NCBI GenBank assembly: GCA_016710935.1
Contig: JADJTY010000003.1
Span: forward strand, 310,001 to 374,000
Length of the DNA: 64,000 nt
From: Chitinophagaceae bacterium
GTDB taxonomy: Bacteria > Bacteroidota > Bacteroidia > Chitinophagales > Chitinophagaceae
Direction: 5' to 3'
The notes under the pieces were generated by a model. That model saw nothing but the letters and a program-made list of their open reading frames with translations, made no database searches and had not been told where the DNA came from. Shown in pieces: positions 45,562 to 52,537 of this stretch (positions are counted from its first letter, which is position 1; each line of letters begins with the position of its first letter). A program made the position numbers and the translations under genes.

Positions 45562-45588
45562 GGGTTACCTTTTATCGTTCCGGGTATA
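45562..45588 (+). promoter_or_regulatory. candidate ECF promoter of the small lipoprotein gene
   Basis: GGGTTAC (45562-45568), 14 bases, then GGTATA (45583-45588) continuing AATATCAA, about 40 bases before ATG 45629. Same layout as the sigma factor gene's own upstream sequence on the other strand. Confidence 0.55.
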
Positions 45589-45628
45589 AATATCAAATTA
45601 TAATTTTAAAATTTAAACAAAACACAAA

Positions 45629-45811
45629 ATGAAAAAAGTAATCTTGGCTTTAGCAATCGTATCTGTATCTTTCGTTGCTTGTAATGATGCTGCAAAAACA
45701 GAAACTCCAGCTGCCGATACAACTGCAGCTCCAGCTCCAGTTGCTGATACAACTGCAGCACCTGCTGTTGATACTACTAAAGCTCCAGTTGCAGATACAA
45801 CTAAGAAGTAA
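45629..45811 (+). CDS. small Ala/Pro/Asp/Thr-repeat lipoprotein
   Basis: 60 residues. A signal peptide with lipobox (SVSFVAC) gives a mature peptide of about 42 residues made almost wholly of ADTTAAPAP / VDTTKAP units. Such low-complexity lipoproteins are frequent and abundant in Bacteroidota; their role is unknown. It is divergent from the ECF sigma factor and has a matching upstream promoter-like sequence, then its own terminator at 45878-45912. Confidence 0.75.
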   Translation: MKKVILALAIVSVSFVACNDAAKTETPAADTTAAPAPVADTTAAPAVDTTKAPVADTTKK

Positions 45812-45877
45812 TTAGTAACCGGCCAAATGCTTGTTTATAGCCGGAACAAATTTTTTTAATGGACAAGCAATCTGATT

Positions 45878-45912
45878 TTACCCCGCTTATTTATAAGCGG
45901 GGTAATTTTTTG
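45878..45912 (+). terminator. terminator of the lipoprotein gene
   Basis: TTACCCCGCTTA and TAAGCGGGGTAA are exact complements around a short TTTA loop, followed by six Ts. The T-tract overlaps the -33 element of the next promoter. Confidence 0.9.
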
Positions 45913-45939
45913 CCATATAAATCATAATCATTACTTTTG
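45909..45939 (+). promoter_or_regulatory. promoter of the aromatic operon leader
   Basis: TTTG (45909-45912), 19 bases, then TACTTTTG (45932-45939) match the Bacteroidota TTTG-N19-TAnnTTTG consensus exactly. The predicted transcript start is at or next to ATG 45946, so the leader ORF would be translated from a leaderless or nearly leaderless RNA. Confidence 0.75.
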
Positions 45940-45945
45940 ATTTAT

Positions 45946-46017
45946 ATGATGAACAAAAGCACAAATACCTGGTTTTATTATAGCTATTACACTAATAGAC
46001 CGGGGGGCTTGTTATAA
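45946..46017 (+). CDS. aromatic-rich leader peptide of the tyrA-aro operon
   Basis: A 23-codon ORF (ATG ATG ... TAA) with TWFYYSYYTN at codons 8-17: one Trp, one Phe and four Tyr within seven codons, then RPGGLL. This is the hallmark of a ribosome-stalling leader that senses charged aromatic tRNAs. Codons 19-21 (CCG GGG GGC) contain a 7-base stretch complementary to the downstream terminator's left arm. It lies between an exact promoter and the attenuator hairpin, and 67 bases before tyrA. It is too short for automatic ORF calls. Expression has not been shown. Confidence 0.85.
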   Translation: MMNKSTNTWFYYSYYTNRPGGLL

Positions 46018-46077
46018 ACTGAACTTAAACAGACTAACATAAAGACATCCCCCCGACACTGTGTCGGGGGGATTTTT
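46001..46077 (+). promoter_or_regulatory. transcription attenuator (antiterminator / terminator) of the aromatic operon
   Basis: The terminator stem is 46047-46059 paired with 46061-46073 (ATCCCCCCGACAC and its exact complement), then TTTTT to 46077. CGGGGGG at 46001-46007 can pair instead with CCCCCCG at 46049-46055, forming a competing antiterminator. A ribosome stalled on the aromatic codons (45970-45990) leaves 46001-46007 free (read-through). One that reaches the stop codon at 46015 covers it, so the terminator forms. The tyrA ATG is 7 bases past the T-tract. Confidence 0.8.
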
Positions 46078-46084
46078 AATTTAT

Positions 46085-46924
46085 ATGACAGTAACTATAA
46101 TTGGTACAGGACTTATCGGCTGCTCATTGGCAAACAGGCTGAAGGAAACTGGCTTTGCAAAAAAAGTGATCGGGGTTGATAATAACCTGCAAAATCTGCA
46201 AACCGCATTGGCGTTGGGATGGATCGATGAAACCCTTGATCTGGATAGCGCCATAAAACAAAGTGAAGTGATCGTTATTGCCATTCCGGTGGATGCCACC
46301 ATGGAATTGCTGCCGGGCCTCTTAGGCAAACTGGATAAACAGGTATTGATGGATGTAGGTTCTACAAAAGAAATCATTTGCGGTTCAGTAAAAAACCATG
46401 TAAAAAGGGGACGATTTGTGGCAACCCATCCCATGTGGGGAACCGAAAAAGACGGTCCTGAATCAGTTGTTAAAGATGCTTTTCGGGGGAGGGTAGCCGT
46501 GATCTGTGAAAAAGATAATACAGATGCCGATGCCCTGGAGCTGGTAGAAGATATATACAAAACCATCGGCATGCAATTGGTTTATATGGAATCCGGCGTG
46601 CATGATGTGCACGCTGCGTACGTAAGTCATATATCACATATAGCCTCCTACGCACTCTCCCTTACCGTTTTGGAAAAAGAAAAAGAAGAGGATGCCATTT
46701 TTGAACTGGCCAGCGGCGGTTTTGAAAGTACGGTAAGGTTGGCAAAAAGTAACCCGGCCATGTGGGTGCCCATTTTTAAACAAAACAAGGAAAATGTACT
46801 GGATGTATTAAATGAACATATTGTACAGTTGAGAAAAATTAAAAGCTGTTTGGAGAAAGATAATTTTATTTACCTGCAGGAACTGATTGAAAATGCCAAT
46901 AAGATCAAACGGATCTTAAAATAA
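46085..46924 (+). CDS. tyrA: prephenate dehydrogenase
   Basis: Oxidatively decarboxylates prephenate to 4-hydroxyphenylpyruvate for tyrosine. The 279 residues begin with the NAD-binding fingerprint VTIIGTGLIGCSLANRL; then IPVDATMELLPGLL, MDVGSTKEIICGSV, the substrate motif ATHPMWGTEKDGPESV, and the conserved histidine region HDVHAAYVSHISHIASYAL. ATG 46085 is used; codons back to 46061 overlap the attenuator. First gene of the operon continuing with GNAT, DAHPS-CM, aroB, aroA and aroC. Confidence 0.93.
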   Translation: MTVTIIGTGLIGCSLANRLKETGFAKKVIGVDNNLQNLQTALALGWIDETLDLDSAIKQSEVIVIAIPVDATMELLPGLLGKLDKQVLMDVGSTKEIICGSVKNHVKRGRFVATHPMWGTEKDGPESVVKDAFRGRVAVICEKDNTDADALELVEDIYKTIGMQLVYMESGVHDVHAAYVSHISHIASYALSLTVLEKEKEEDAIFELASGGFESTVRLAKSNPAMWVPIFKQNKENVLDVLNEHIVQLRKIKSCLEKDNFIYLQELIENANKIKRILK

Positions 46925-46942
46925 TCCCGATTGCTATCGGGA
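46925..46942. repeat. small hairpin TCCCGAT-tgct-ATCGGGA
   Basis: Seven-base perfect arms, immediately after the tyrA stop, with no T-tract. A common dispersed hairpin; it may stabilise or punctuate the operon mRNA rather than end it. Confidence 0.6.
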
Positions 46943-46997
46943 CCCTAGATCCTCCGCCGGCTGGCGAAGACTTTTAAAGCCTTCAAAAAATAAATGA

Positions 46998-47441
46998 ATG
47001 AATTATCGTGAAGCAATAATAAACGACATAGCACAAATTCAATTTGTTAGAAATGCTGTTAAAGAGAATATGTTATCAGATCCTGCCCTGGTTCCGGATA
47101 AAGACGTGGAAGCATACATGACCAAAAGAGGAAAAGGATGGGTTTGTGAAGTTGATGAAATAATAGTTGGTTTTGCCATTGTTGACCTGTTAGAAAATAA
47201 TGTGTGGGCACTGTTTGTGCATCCTGATTTTGAAGCCCGGGGCGTTGGAAAAAAGCTGCACCAGGTAATGATGGATTGGTATTTTGATCAAACCAACAAA
47301 AAAATATGGCTGGGTACCGACCCCAAAAGCAGGGCGGAAAAATTTTACCGGATGCAGGGCTGGAAAGCGGTGGGCGTTCATGGTAAGGGAGAAATGAAAT
47401 TTGAAATGGATTTTGAGACCTGGTTGGCTACCAACCGGTAA
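46998..47441 (+). CDS. GNAT family N-acetyltransferase
   Basis: 147 residues with the GNAT core: a VRNAVKENMLSDPALVPDKD start region, a GFAIVDLLENNVWALFVHPD strand and the acetyl-CoA loop EARGVGKKLHQ. A FYRMQGWKAVGVHGKGEMKF end follows. The substrate is unknown. It is embedded between tyrA and the DAHP synthase gene in the same direction (73-base and 53-base gaps), so it is probably transcribed with the aromatic operon. Confidence 0.88.
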   Translation: MNYREAIINDIAQIQFVRNAVKENMLSDPALVPDKDVEAYMTKRGKGWVCEVDEIIVGFAIVDLLENNVWALFVHPDFEARGVGKKLHQVMMDWYFDQTNKKIWLGTDPKSRAEKFYRMQGWKAVGVHGKGEMKFEMDFETWLATNR

Positions 47442-47494
47442 CCAAGGTTAAAAATTAAAAAGATACCGTAGCTAAAAACTAAATTAAATTTACA

Positions 47495-48583
47495 ATGCAA
47501 ATTGAAACACAAACGATGAAAGCAATCATGCAGGAGAAATGGAAAAAGCGCCCCTTGATCATTAGCGGTCCTTGCAGCGCCGAAACAGAAGAGCAAATGG
47601 TTGAAACGGCAACACGCCTGGCAAAAACAGGTAAAATAGATATGCTGCGTGCCGGTATCTGGAAACCCCGTACCAAACCCGGTTTGTTTGAAGGAAACGG
47701 TATTGTAGCCTTACCCTGGCTGGCAAAAGCAAAACAAATAACAGGTCTGCCAACAACTGTAGAGGTTGCAACCGGCAAGCACGTGGAAGATGCATTGAAA
47801 TTTAATGTGGATATGCTTTGGATCGGTGCCAGAACTACAGTTAATCCTTTTAGTGTGCAGGAAGTAGCCGACGCATTGCGTGGTGTTGATATGCCGGTAC
47901 TGATAAAAAATCCAATACATCCCGATCTGGAATTGTGGGGTGGTGCTATTGAGCGTTTACAGAAAGTGGGTGTTAAGCAGTTGGGGATGATACACCGGGG
48001 ATTTTCATCTTACGGTAATACCGAGTTCAGGAATGCTCCCATGTGGCACCTGCCCATTGAAATGAAAAGAAGGTATAGCGAAATGCCGCTCATCTGCGAT
48101 CCATCGCATATCTGCGGCAACCGCAGTTCATTACAATCTGTTGCTCAAAAAAGTATTGACCTCGATTTTGACGGGCTGATGATAGAGAGCCATATTGATC
48201 CGGACAATGCCTGGAGTGATGCCAAACAACAGGTAACGCCAGAACGCTTATTGGAAATGCTTACCGACCTGGTATGGCGGCATGAAAGTACTACCGAACA
48301 GGAATTTATTACAGCCCTTACCACATTGCGTGAGCAGATCAACCAGGTAGATGATGAATTGCTTACCCTGCTGGGACAACGGATGAAACTATCTGATAAG
48401 ATCGGAGAATACAAGAAGAACAACAACATCACCATTTTACAAACCAACCGTTGGAATGATATTTTAGAACGGGCTTTTAATAAGGGAGAAGCACTGGGGC
48501 TTACCAAAGAATTCATCACAAAATATTTTGATGCGGTTCATCTGGAAAGTATTCAGCACCAGAATAAAATAATGAATTCCTGA
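47495..48583 (+). CDS. bifunctional DAHP synthase / chorismate mutase
   Basis: Of 362 residues, the first 265 or so are a type I-beta DAHP synthase (3-deoxy-7-phosphoheptulonate synthase): PLIISGPCSAETEEQMVE, LRAGIWKPRTKPGLFEG, WIGARTTVNPFSVQ, LIKNPIHPDLELW, HRGFSSYG, CDPSHICGNRSS. The last 90 or so are an AroQ chorismate mutase helix bundle (TTLREQINQVDDELLTLLGQ, then RMKLSDKIGEYKKNNNI). The fused mutase probably also acts as the feedback-sensing domain, as in other such fusions. It commits carbon to the shikimate pathway at one end and to Phe/Tyr at the other, fitting an operon under aromatic control. Confidence 0.95.
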   Translation: MQIETQTMKAIMQEKWKKRPLIISGPCSAETEEQMVETATRLAKTGKIDMLRAGIWKPRTKPGLFEGNGIVALPWLAKAKQITGLPTTVEVATGKHVEDALKFNVDMLWIGARTTVNPFSVQEVADALRGVDMPVLIKNPIHPDLELWGGAIERLQKVGVKQLGMIHRGFSSYGNTEFRNAPMWHLPIEMKRRYSEMPLICDPSHICGNRSSLQSVAQKSIDLDFDGLMIESHIDPDNAWSDAKQQVTPERLLEMLTDLVWRHESTTEQEFITALTTLREQINQVDDELLTLLGQRMKLSDKIGEYKKNNNITILQTNRWNDILERAFNKGEALGLTKEFITKYFDAVHLESIQHQNKIMNS

Positions 48584-48607
48584 TCTTCATTTACAGAAAC
48601 AAACAAC

Positions 48608-49636
48608 ATGCAAATAGCTGAATATACATTTTCGCAAAAAAAAGTAAGCTGTTATTTTGATGCGGATTTTGCAGGAATAAAAGATTTACTGCAGGATGCC
48701 TGGACTGTTATCATAACCGATGAGAATCTCTACAATCTTCATGCAGAAAAATTAGCCGGCTACAGGGTAATAAAAATAGCGGCAGGAGAGGAATATAAGA
48801 ATCAGTTTACTGTTGATTCAATCATTGAAGAGCTACTGTTAATGGGTGCCAATAAAAACACTTTTTTGATCGGTCTCGGGGGAGGTGTAGTTACCGATAT
48901 TACAGGTTATGTAGCAGCTGTGTACATGCGGGGAATAAAATTTGGTTTTGTACCCACTTCCATTTTAGCCATGGTAGATGCTGCCATTGGAGGTAAGAAC
49001 GGTATTGATGTGGGCGTTTATAAAAATATGATCGGCACTATCCGGCAGCCTGAATTTATCTTTTACGATTACAGTTTTTTAAAAACACTCCCTGTTAAAG
49101 AATGGGTAAATGGTTTTGCTGAAGTTATAAAACATGCCTGTATAAAAGATGCGCTGCTGTTTAAAGTGCTGGAAAAATATACGCTGCACGAATACCAGGC
49201 AGACAGTACTTTAATTGCCGACCTTATTGAAAAAAATGTGGCCATAAAAACAGGGGTGGTCATTGATGATGAATTTGAAACAGGCGATAGAAAACTGTTG
49301 AATTTTGGCCATACTATTGGTCATGCCATTGAGAATCTGCATGGCATACCGCATGGCCATGCAGTAAGTATTGGCATGATCGCTGCCTGCAATTTATCAG
49401 TGCAGCTCAATAATTTTCATGCTGATGATGCAGCCAGAATTGTCAGGCTGCTTAGCCGGTATCATTTACCTGTTGATGTGGAAACAGACCATGCGAAAGT
49501 ATTTGATGTGTTAAAGATGGATAAAAAACGTACAGGAGATGGCGTGCAGTTCATCCTGTTAAGCTCCATTGGAAAAGCAGAAATAAAGTACATCAGTTTA
49601 GCAGAACTTGAAAAGCATTTTAAAGAAATAGTATAG
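48608..49636 (+). CDS. aroB: 3-dehydroquinate synthase
   Basis: Cyclises DAHP to 3-dehydroquinate, second shikimate step. 342 residues with the NAD-binding GLGGGVVTDITGYVAAVYMRG, VPTSILAMVDAAIGGKNGID, and the metal ligands in FGHTIGHAIENLHGIPHGHAVSIG-type segments (FGHTIGHAIE and HGHAVSIGM). The stop codon overlaps the GTG start of aroA by one base (TAGTG), showing translational coupling. Confidence 0.95.
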   Translation: MQIAEYTFSQKKVSCYFDADFAGIKDLLQDAWTVIITDENLYNLHAEKLAGYRVIKIAAGEEYKNQFTVDSIIEELLLMGANKNTFLIGLGGGVVTDITGYVAAVYMRGIKFGFVPTSILAMVDAAIGGKNGIDVGVYKNMIGTIRQPEFIFYDYSFLKTLPVKEWVNGFAEVIKHACIKDALLFKVLEKYTLHEYQADSTLIADLIEKNVAIKTGVVIDDEFETGDRKLLNFGHTIGHAIENLHGIPHGHAVSIGMIAACNLSVQLNNFHADDAARIVRLLSRYHLPVDVETDHAKVFDVLKMDKKRTGDGVQFILLSSIGKAEIKYISLAELEKHFKEIV

Positions 49637-50928
49637 TGATCGTTACCATTAATCCTTCTGTCATTTCCGGAAATATTGTTGCACCTGCCTCTAAAAGCAG
49701 TATGCAGAGAGCCTGTGCACTTGCATTGCTGGCCGATGGGGAAACAACTTTACTAAACCCCGGTAAAAGTAATGATGACCTGGCTGCACTTGACATTATT
49801 CAAAAACTGGGTGCTGAAATTTTGCAAAACGAAGGAGGGAGCTTGTCAATTAAAAACTCCAAAGTTCCCCCTTCAGGGGGCGGAGGGGGTTTTTCCTGCG
49901 GCGAAAGCGGCCTCGGCATCCGCATGTTCACTCCCATTGCAGCATTATCAGCTTCAGCAATTACTATTACCGGAACCGGCAGTTTATTAAAACGGCCCAT
50001 GCATTTCTTTGATGAAATATTTCCAAAGCTGGGTATTTCTATTGAATCAAATAACGGGTATCTGCCCATAAAGATAAAAGGCCCGTTACAACCAGCTGAT
50101 ATTACCATTGACGGATCATTAAGTTCACAATTTTTAACCGGCCTTTTAATTGCTTTTGCAAAAGCTGCTACAAAACCGGTTACTATTGCTGTACATGATC
50201 TTAAAAGCAAACCATATATTGATCTTACCTTGCAAATGATGAGGCAGTTTGGGTATGAAGTTGAAAATAATAATTATGAATCCTTCTGCATCAAGCCAAT
50301 AAACCAATTAACCATTAAACCAATAAACTATACCGTAGAAGGCGATTGGAGCGGTGCAGCATTCTTATTGGTTGCGGGCGCTGTTGCAGGCGGAATAACC
50401 GTTACCGGATTGGATGTTTTTTCAACACAGGCAGATAAAGCCATTTTACAGGCATTGATGGATTGCGGTACCAATATTTCAATTGAAGAAAAACAGATAG
50501 TTATCAATGCAACTTTAGGTAATCATGGTAAGGCCTTTCATTTTAATGCAACCGATTGTCCTGACCTGTTTCCTCCATTGGTTGCCCTGGCCGCCTATTG
50601 CAATGGCACTACTGTAATTGAAGGTGTAAGCAGGTTGCAGCACAAAGAAAGTAATCGTGCACTAACATTACAGCAGGAATTTGCAAAAATGGGCGTGGAG
50701 ATAGTTTTGCAGGATGATCTGATGATGATAAAAGGTGGCGAAGGTGTGAAAGGCGCCAACGTATTTTCTCATCATGACCACCGCATTGCCATGTCCTGTG
50801 CAGTTGCTTCCTTGCAGGCCGTTGGTGAAACAGTGATCGAAGATGCAGAAGCAGTCAATAAATCTTATCCCGGTTTTTATGAAGATTTGAAATTGCTGAA
50901 CGCTGCAGTATCTTTACAAGCAAACTAA
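49636..50928 (+). CDS. aroA: 3-phosphoshikimate 1-carboxyvinyltransferase (EPSP synthase) with repeat-derived inserts
   Basis: Adds enolpyruvate from PEP to shikimate 3-phosphate. 430 residues from GTG 49636. Motifs: APASKSSMQRACALALLADG, CGESGLGIRMFTPIAALSAS, DGSLSSQFLTGLLIAFA, EGDWSGAAFLLVAGAV, DCPDLFPPLVALAAYC, SNRALTLQQEF and DHRIAMSCAVASL. Residues about 74-86 (NSKVPPSGGGGGF), just before the CGESG loop, derive from a G/C hairpin repeat. Residues about 220-232 (KPINQLTIKPIN) derive from a CCAATTAACCATTAAACC-like repeat. Neither interrupts a catalytic motif. Confidence 0.95.
   Translation: MIVTINPSVISGNIVAPASKSSMQRACALALLADGETTLLNPGKSNDDLAALDIIQKLGAEILQNEGGSLSIKNSKVPPSGGGGGFSCGESGLGIRMFTPIAALSASAITITGTGSLLKRPMHFFDEIFPKLGISIESNNGYLPIKIKGPLQPADITIDGSLSSQFLTGLLIAFAKAATKPVTIAVHDLKSKPYIDLTLQMMRQFGYEVENNNYESFCIKPINQLTIKPINYTVEGDWSGAAFLLVAGAVAGGITVTGLDVFSTQADKAILQALMDCGTNISIEEKQIVINATLGNHGKAFHFNATDCPDLFPPLVALAAYCNGTTVIEGVSRLQHKESNRALTLQQEFAKMGVEIVLQDDLMMIKGGEGVKGANVFSHHDHRIAMSCAVASLQAVGETVIEDAEAVNKSYPGFYEDLKLLNAAVSLQAN
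49852..49897. repeat. G/C hairpin repeat inside aroA
   Basis: TCCCCCTTCAGGGGGCGGAGGGGG forms a stem of CCCCC and GGGGG around TTCA, then a second G-run. It is related in style to the intergenic hairpin at 28690-28729. Confidence 0.7.
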
Positions 50929-50941
50929 TTAACGGATTAAC

Positions 50942-51934
50942 ATGAATTCATTTGGCCGCATATTCCGTGTACATATTTTTGGCGAATCGCATGGCGATTG
51001 TGTTGGCGTAACCATTGATGGTTGCCCGGCAGGAATGCCCTTATCTGTTGAAGATTTTACTACAGACATTGACAGAAGAAAACCCGGTGCCAAAGGAACC
51101 ACCCCCAGGAAAGAAGATGATATACCCCAAATAAAAACCGGCTTGTTCAACGGAAAAACAACCGGCGCACCCCTTACTATTTTATTTGAGAACAATAATA
51201 CCCGGAGTGCTGATTATGAAAAGCAGCGGGCAGTGCCCAGGCCGGGACATGCTGATTTTGTGGCCTCCGCCAAGTTTGGGGGTAACGAAGATTACCGTGG
51301 CAGCGGGCATTTCAGTGGAAGGCTGACCGTTTGTTTGGTAGCTGCAGGTGTAATAGCGAAGAAAGTGTGTAAGGGTTTAAATATTGCTGCTTCCATTCTT
51401 GAAATTGGCGGAGAAACTGATCTGGAAAAAGGATTGCAAAAAGCTATTGATGCAAAAGACAGTATTGGAGGGATTATTGAATGTAAAGTGAGCGGATTGC
51501 CTGTTGGATTGGGAGAGCCTTTTTTTGATTCGGCAGAATCCCTTTTAAGTCATGCTGCATTTGCCATACCCGCTGTAAGAGGAATAGAATTCGGAACCGG
51601 GTTTGCCGCAGCAAAAATGTTTGGAAGCGACCACAATGATGCTATTGAAAACAAAACCGGGAAAACATTTACCAATCATGCAGGTGGTATTATTGGTGGT
51701 ATAACAAACAGTAATGAACTCATTTTCCGCATTGCAATCAAACCAACTTCATCAACACCCATTGAGCAACAAACTTTAAATATGGAAACCAATTCGGTGG
51801 AAGGCTTTTCTGTAAAAGGCCGCCACGATCTTTGTATTGCCTTACGTGTGCCTGTTGTTTTGGAAGCTGTTACTGCATTGGTGTTGGCCGATCTGCTGTT
51901 ACTTGAGCAAAATATCCCACGGATCTTTCATTGA
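50942..51934 (+). CDS. aroC: chorismate synthase
   Basis: Makes chorismate from EPSP with reduced FMN. The 330 residues carry the three family signatures: GESHGDCVGVTIDGCPAG near the start, the AVPRPGHADF and YRGSGHFSGRLT segments mid-protein, and RHDLCIALRVPVVLEAVTAL near the end. Last gene of the aromatic operon; its end overlaps the converging DinB gene by 7 bases. At 330 residues it is somewhat shorter than typical (about 350-360). Confidence 0.95.
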   Translation: MNSFGRIFRVHIFGESHGDCVGVTIDGCPAGMPLSVEDFTTDIDRRKPGAKGTTPRKEDDIPQIKTGLFNGKTTGAPLTILFENNNTRSADYEKQRAVPRPGHADFVASAKFGGNEDYRGSGHFSGRLTVCLVAAGVIAKKVCKGLNIAASILEIGGETDLEKGLQKAIDAKDSIGGIIECKVSGLPVGLGEPFFDSAESLLSHAAFAIPAVRGIEFGTGFAAAKMFGSDHNDAIENKTGKTFTNHAGGIIGGITNSNELIFRIAIKPTSSTPIEQQTLNMETNSVEGFSVKGRHDLCIALRVPVVLEAVTALVLADLLLLEQNIPRIFH

Positions 51935-52374
51935 TCCAGCAGCCGCCGGTGATAATTGATCTGTCCCAGGTGGTAACTTAAATGGGCATACAAATGCATC
52001 AGCATATGCAGGTTACTTACAATTGCTCCATGCTTCTCCAATGGAAAATCTTTATCCATATCAGCATCGGATAATTTAAGAAAAATATTTTTTAGTATTA
52101 AACTGCAGTTGTTAATATTGGTTAACAGGTCCTGGCGGGGAATATTTTTTAAATTAAACTCGTCATCCCTGTACCTTACGTAACCGGTTTTGCCCAACGT
52201 GGCGCCAATGAAATGGTTCAGGTTGCCGATCACGTGCAGGCATAAATTTCCTGCAGTATTGCTAATTCCTTTTTTTAAAACCCACAGGTTGTCTTCATCC
52301 TTATATAATTCAATTTCGGTTTTAAGCCTTTGCAGGTCTCTTTCAAAAAGTTCAATCAATGTACCGGTTATCAT
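51928..52374 (-). CDS. DinB-like (DUF1572-type) four-helix protein
   Basis: 148 residues with the DinB-fold histidines: NLCLHVIGNLNHFIGATLG in the middle and HLYAHLSYHLGQINYHRRLL at the C-terminus, where three His ligands would bind a metal. Members are often thiol-dependent or of unknown function in Bacteroidota. Converges on aroC with 7 bases of overlap. Confidence 0.8.
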   Translation of the reverse strand: MITGTLIELFERDLQRLKTEIELYKDEDNLWVLKKGISNTAGNLCLHVIGNLNHFIGATLGKTGYVRYRDDEFNLKNIPRQDLLTNINNCSLILKNIFLKLSDADMDKDFPLEKHGAIVSNLHMLMHLYAHLSYHLGQINYHRRLLDQ

Positions 52375-52537
52375 AATTTTTATTTTTTATTTTTTGTTGT
52401 CCCCGGAAACGATCTAAAAACTTATCTACAAATTAACAGCAAATGAAAACGAAGTATTATCTTGTTAGTAAGTTTTAGCCTTCCTGGTTATCCGTGATGA
52501 AAACAGCGTATCAAGTTACAAATATTTAACCCGATAT

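Noticed and set aside
45523..45568. Reading the GTAACCC motifs inward as converging ECF -35 boxes
   Set aside because: No shared downstream element at constant spacing is found inward, whereas the outward reading has an 11-of-14 match at exactly 14 bases.
46047..46077. Hairpin as the ordinary terminator of the lipoprotein gene
   Set aside because: The lipoprotein already has a strong terminator at 45878-45912, followed by a new promoter; the hairpin belongs to the tyrA leader transcript.
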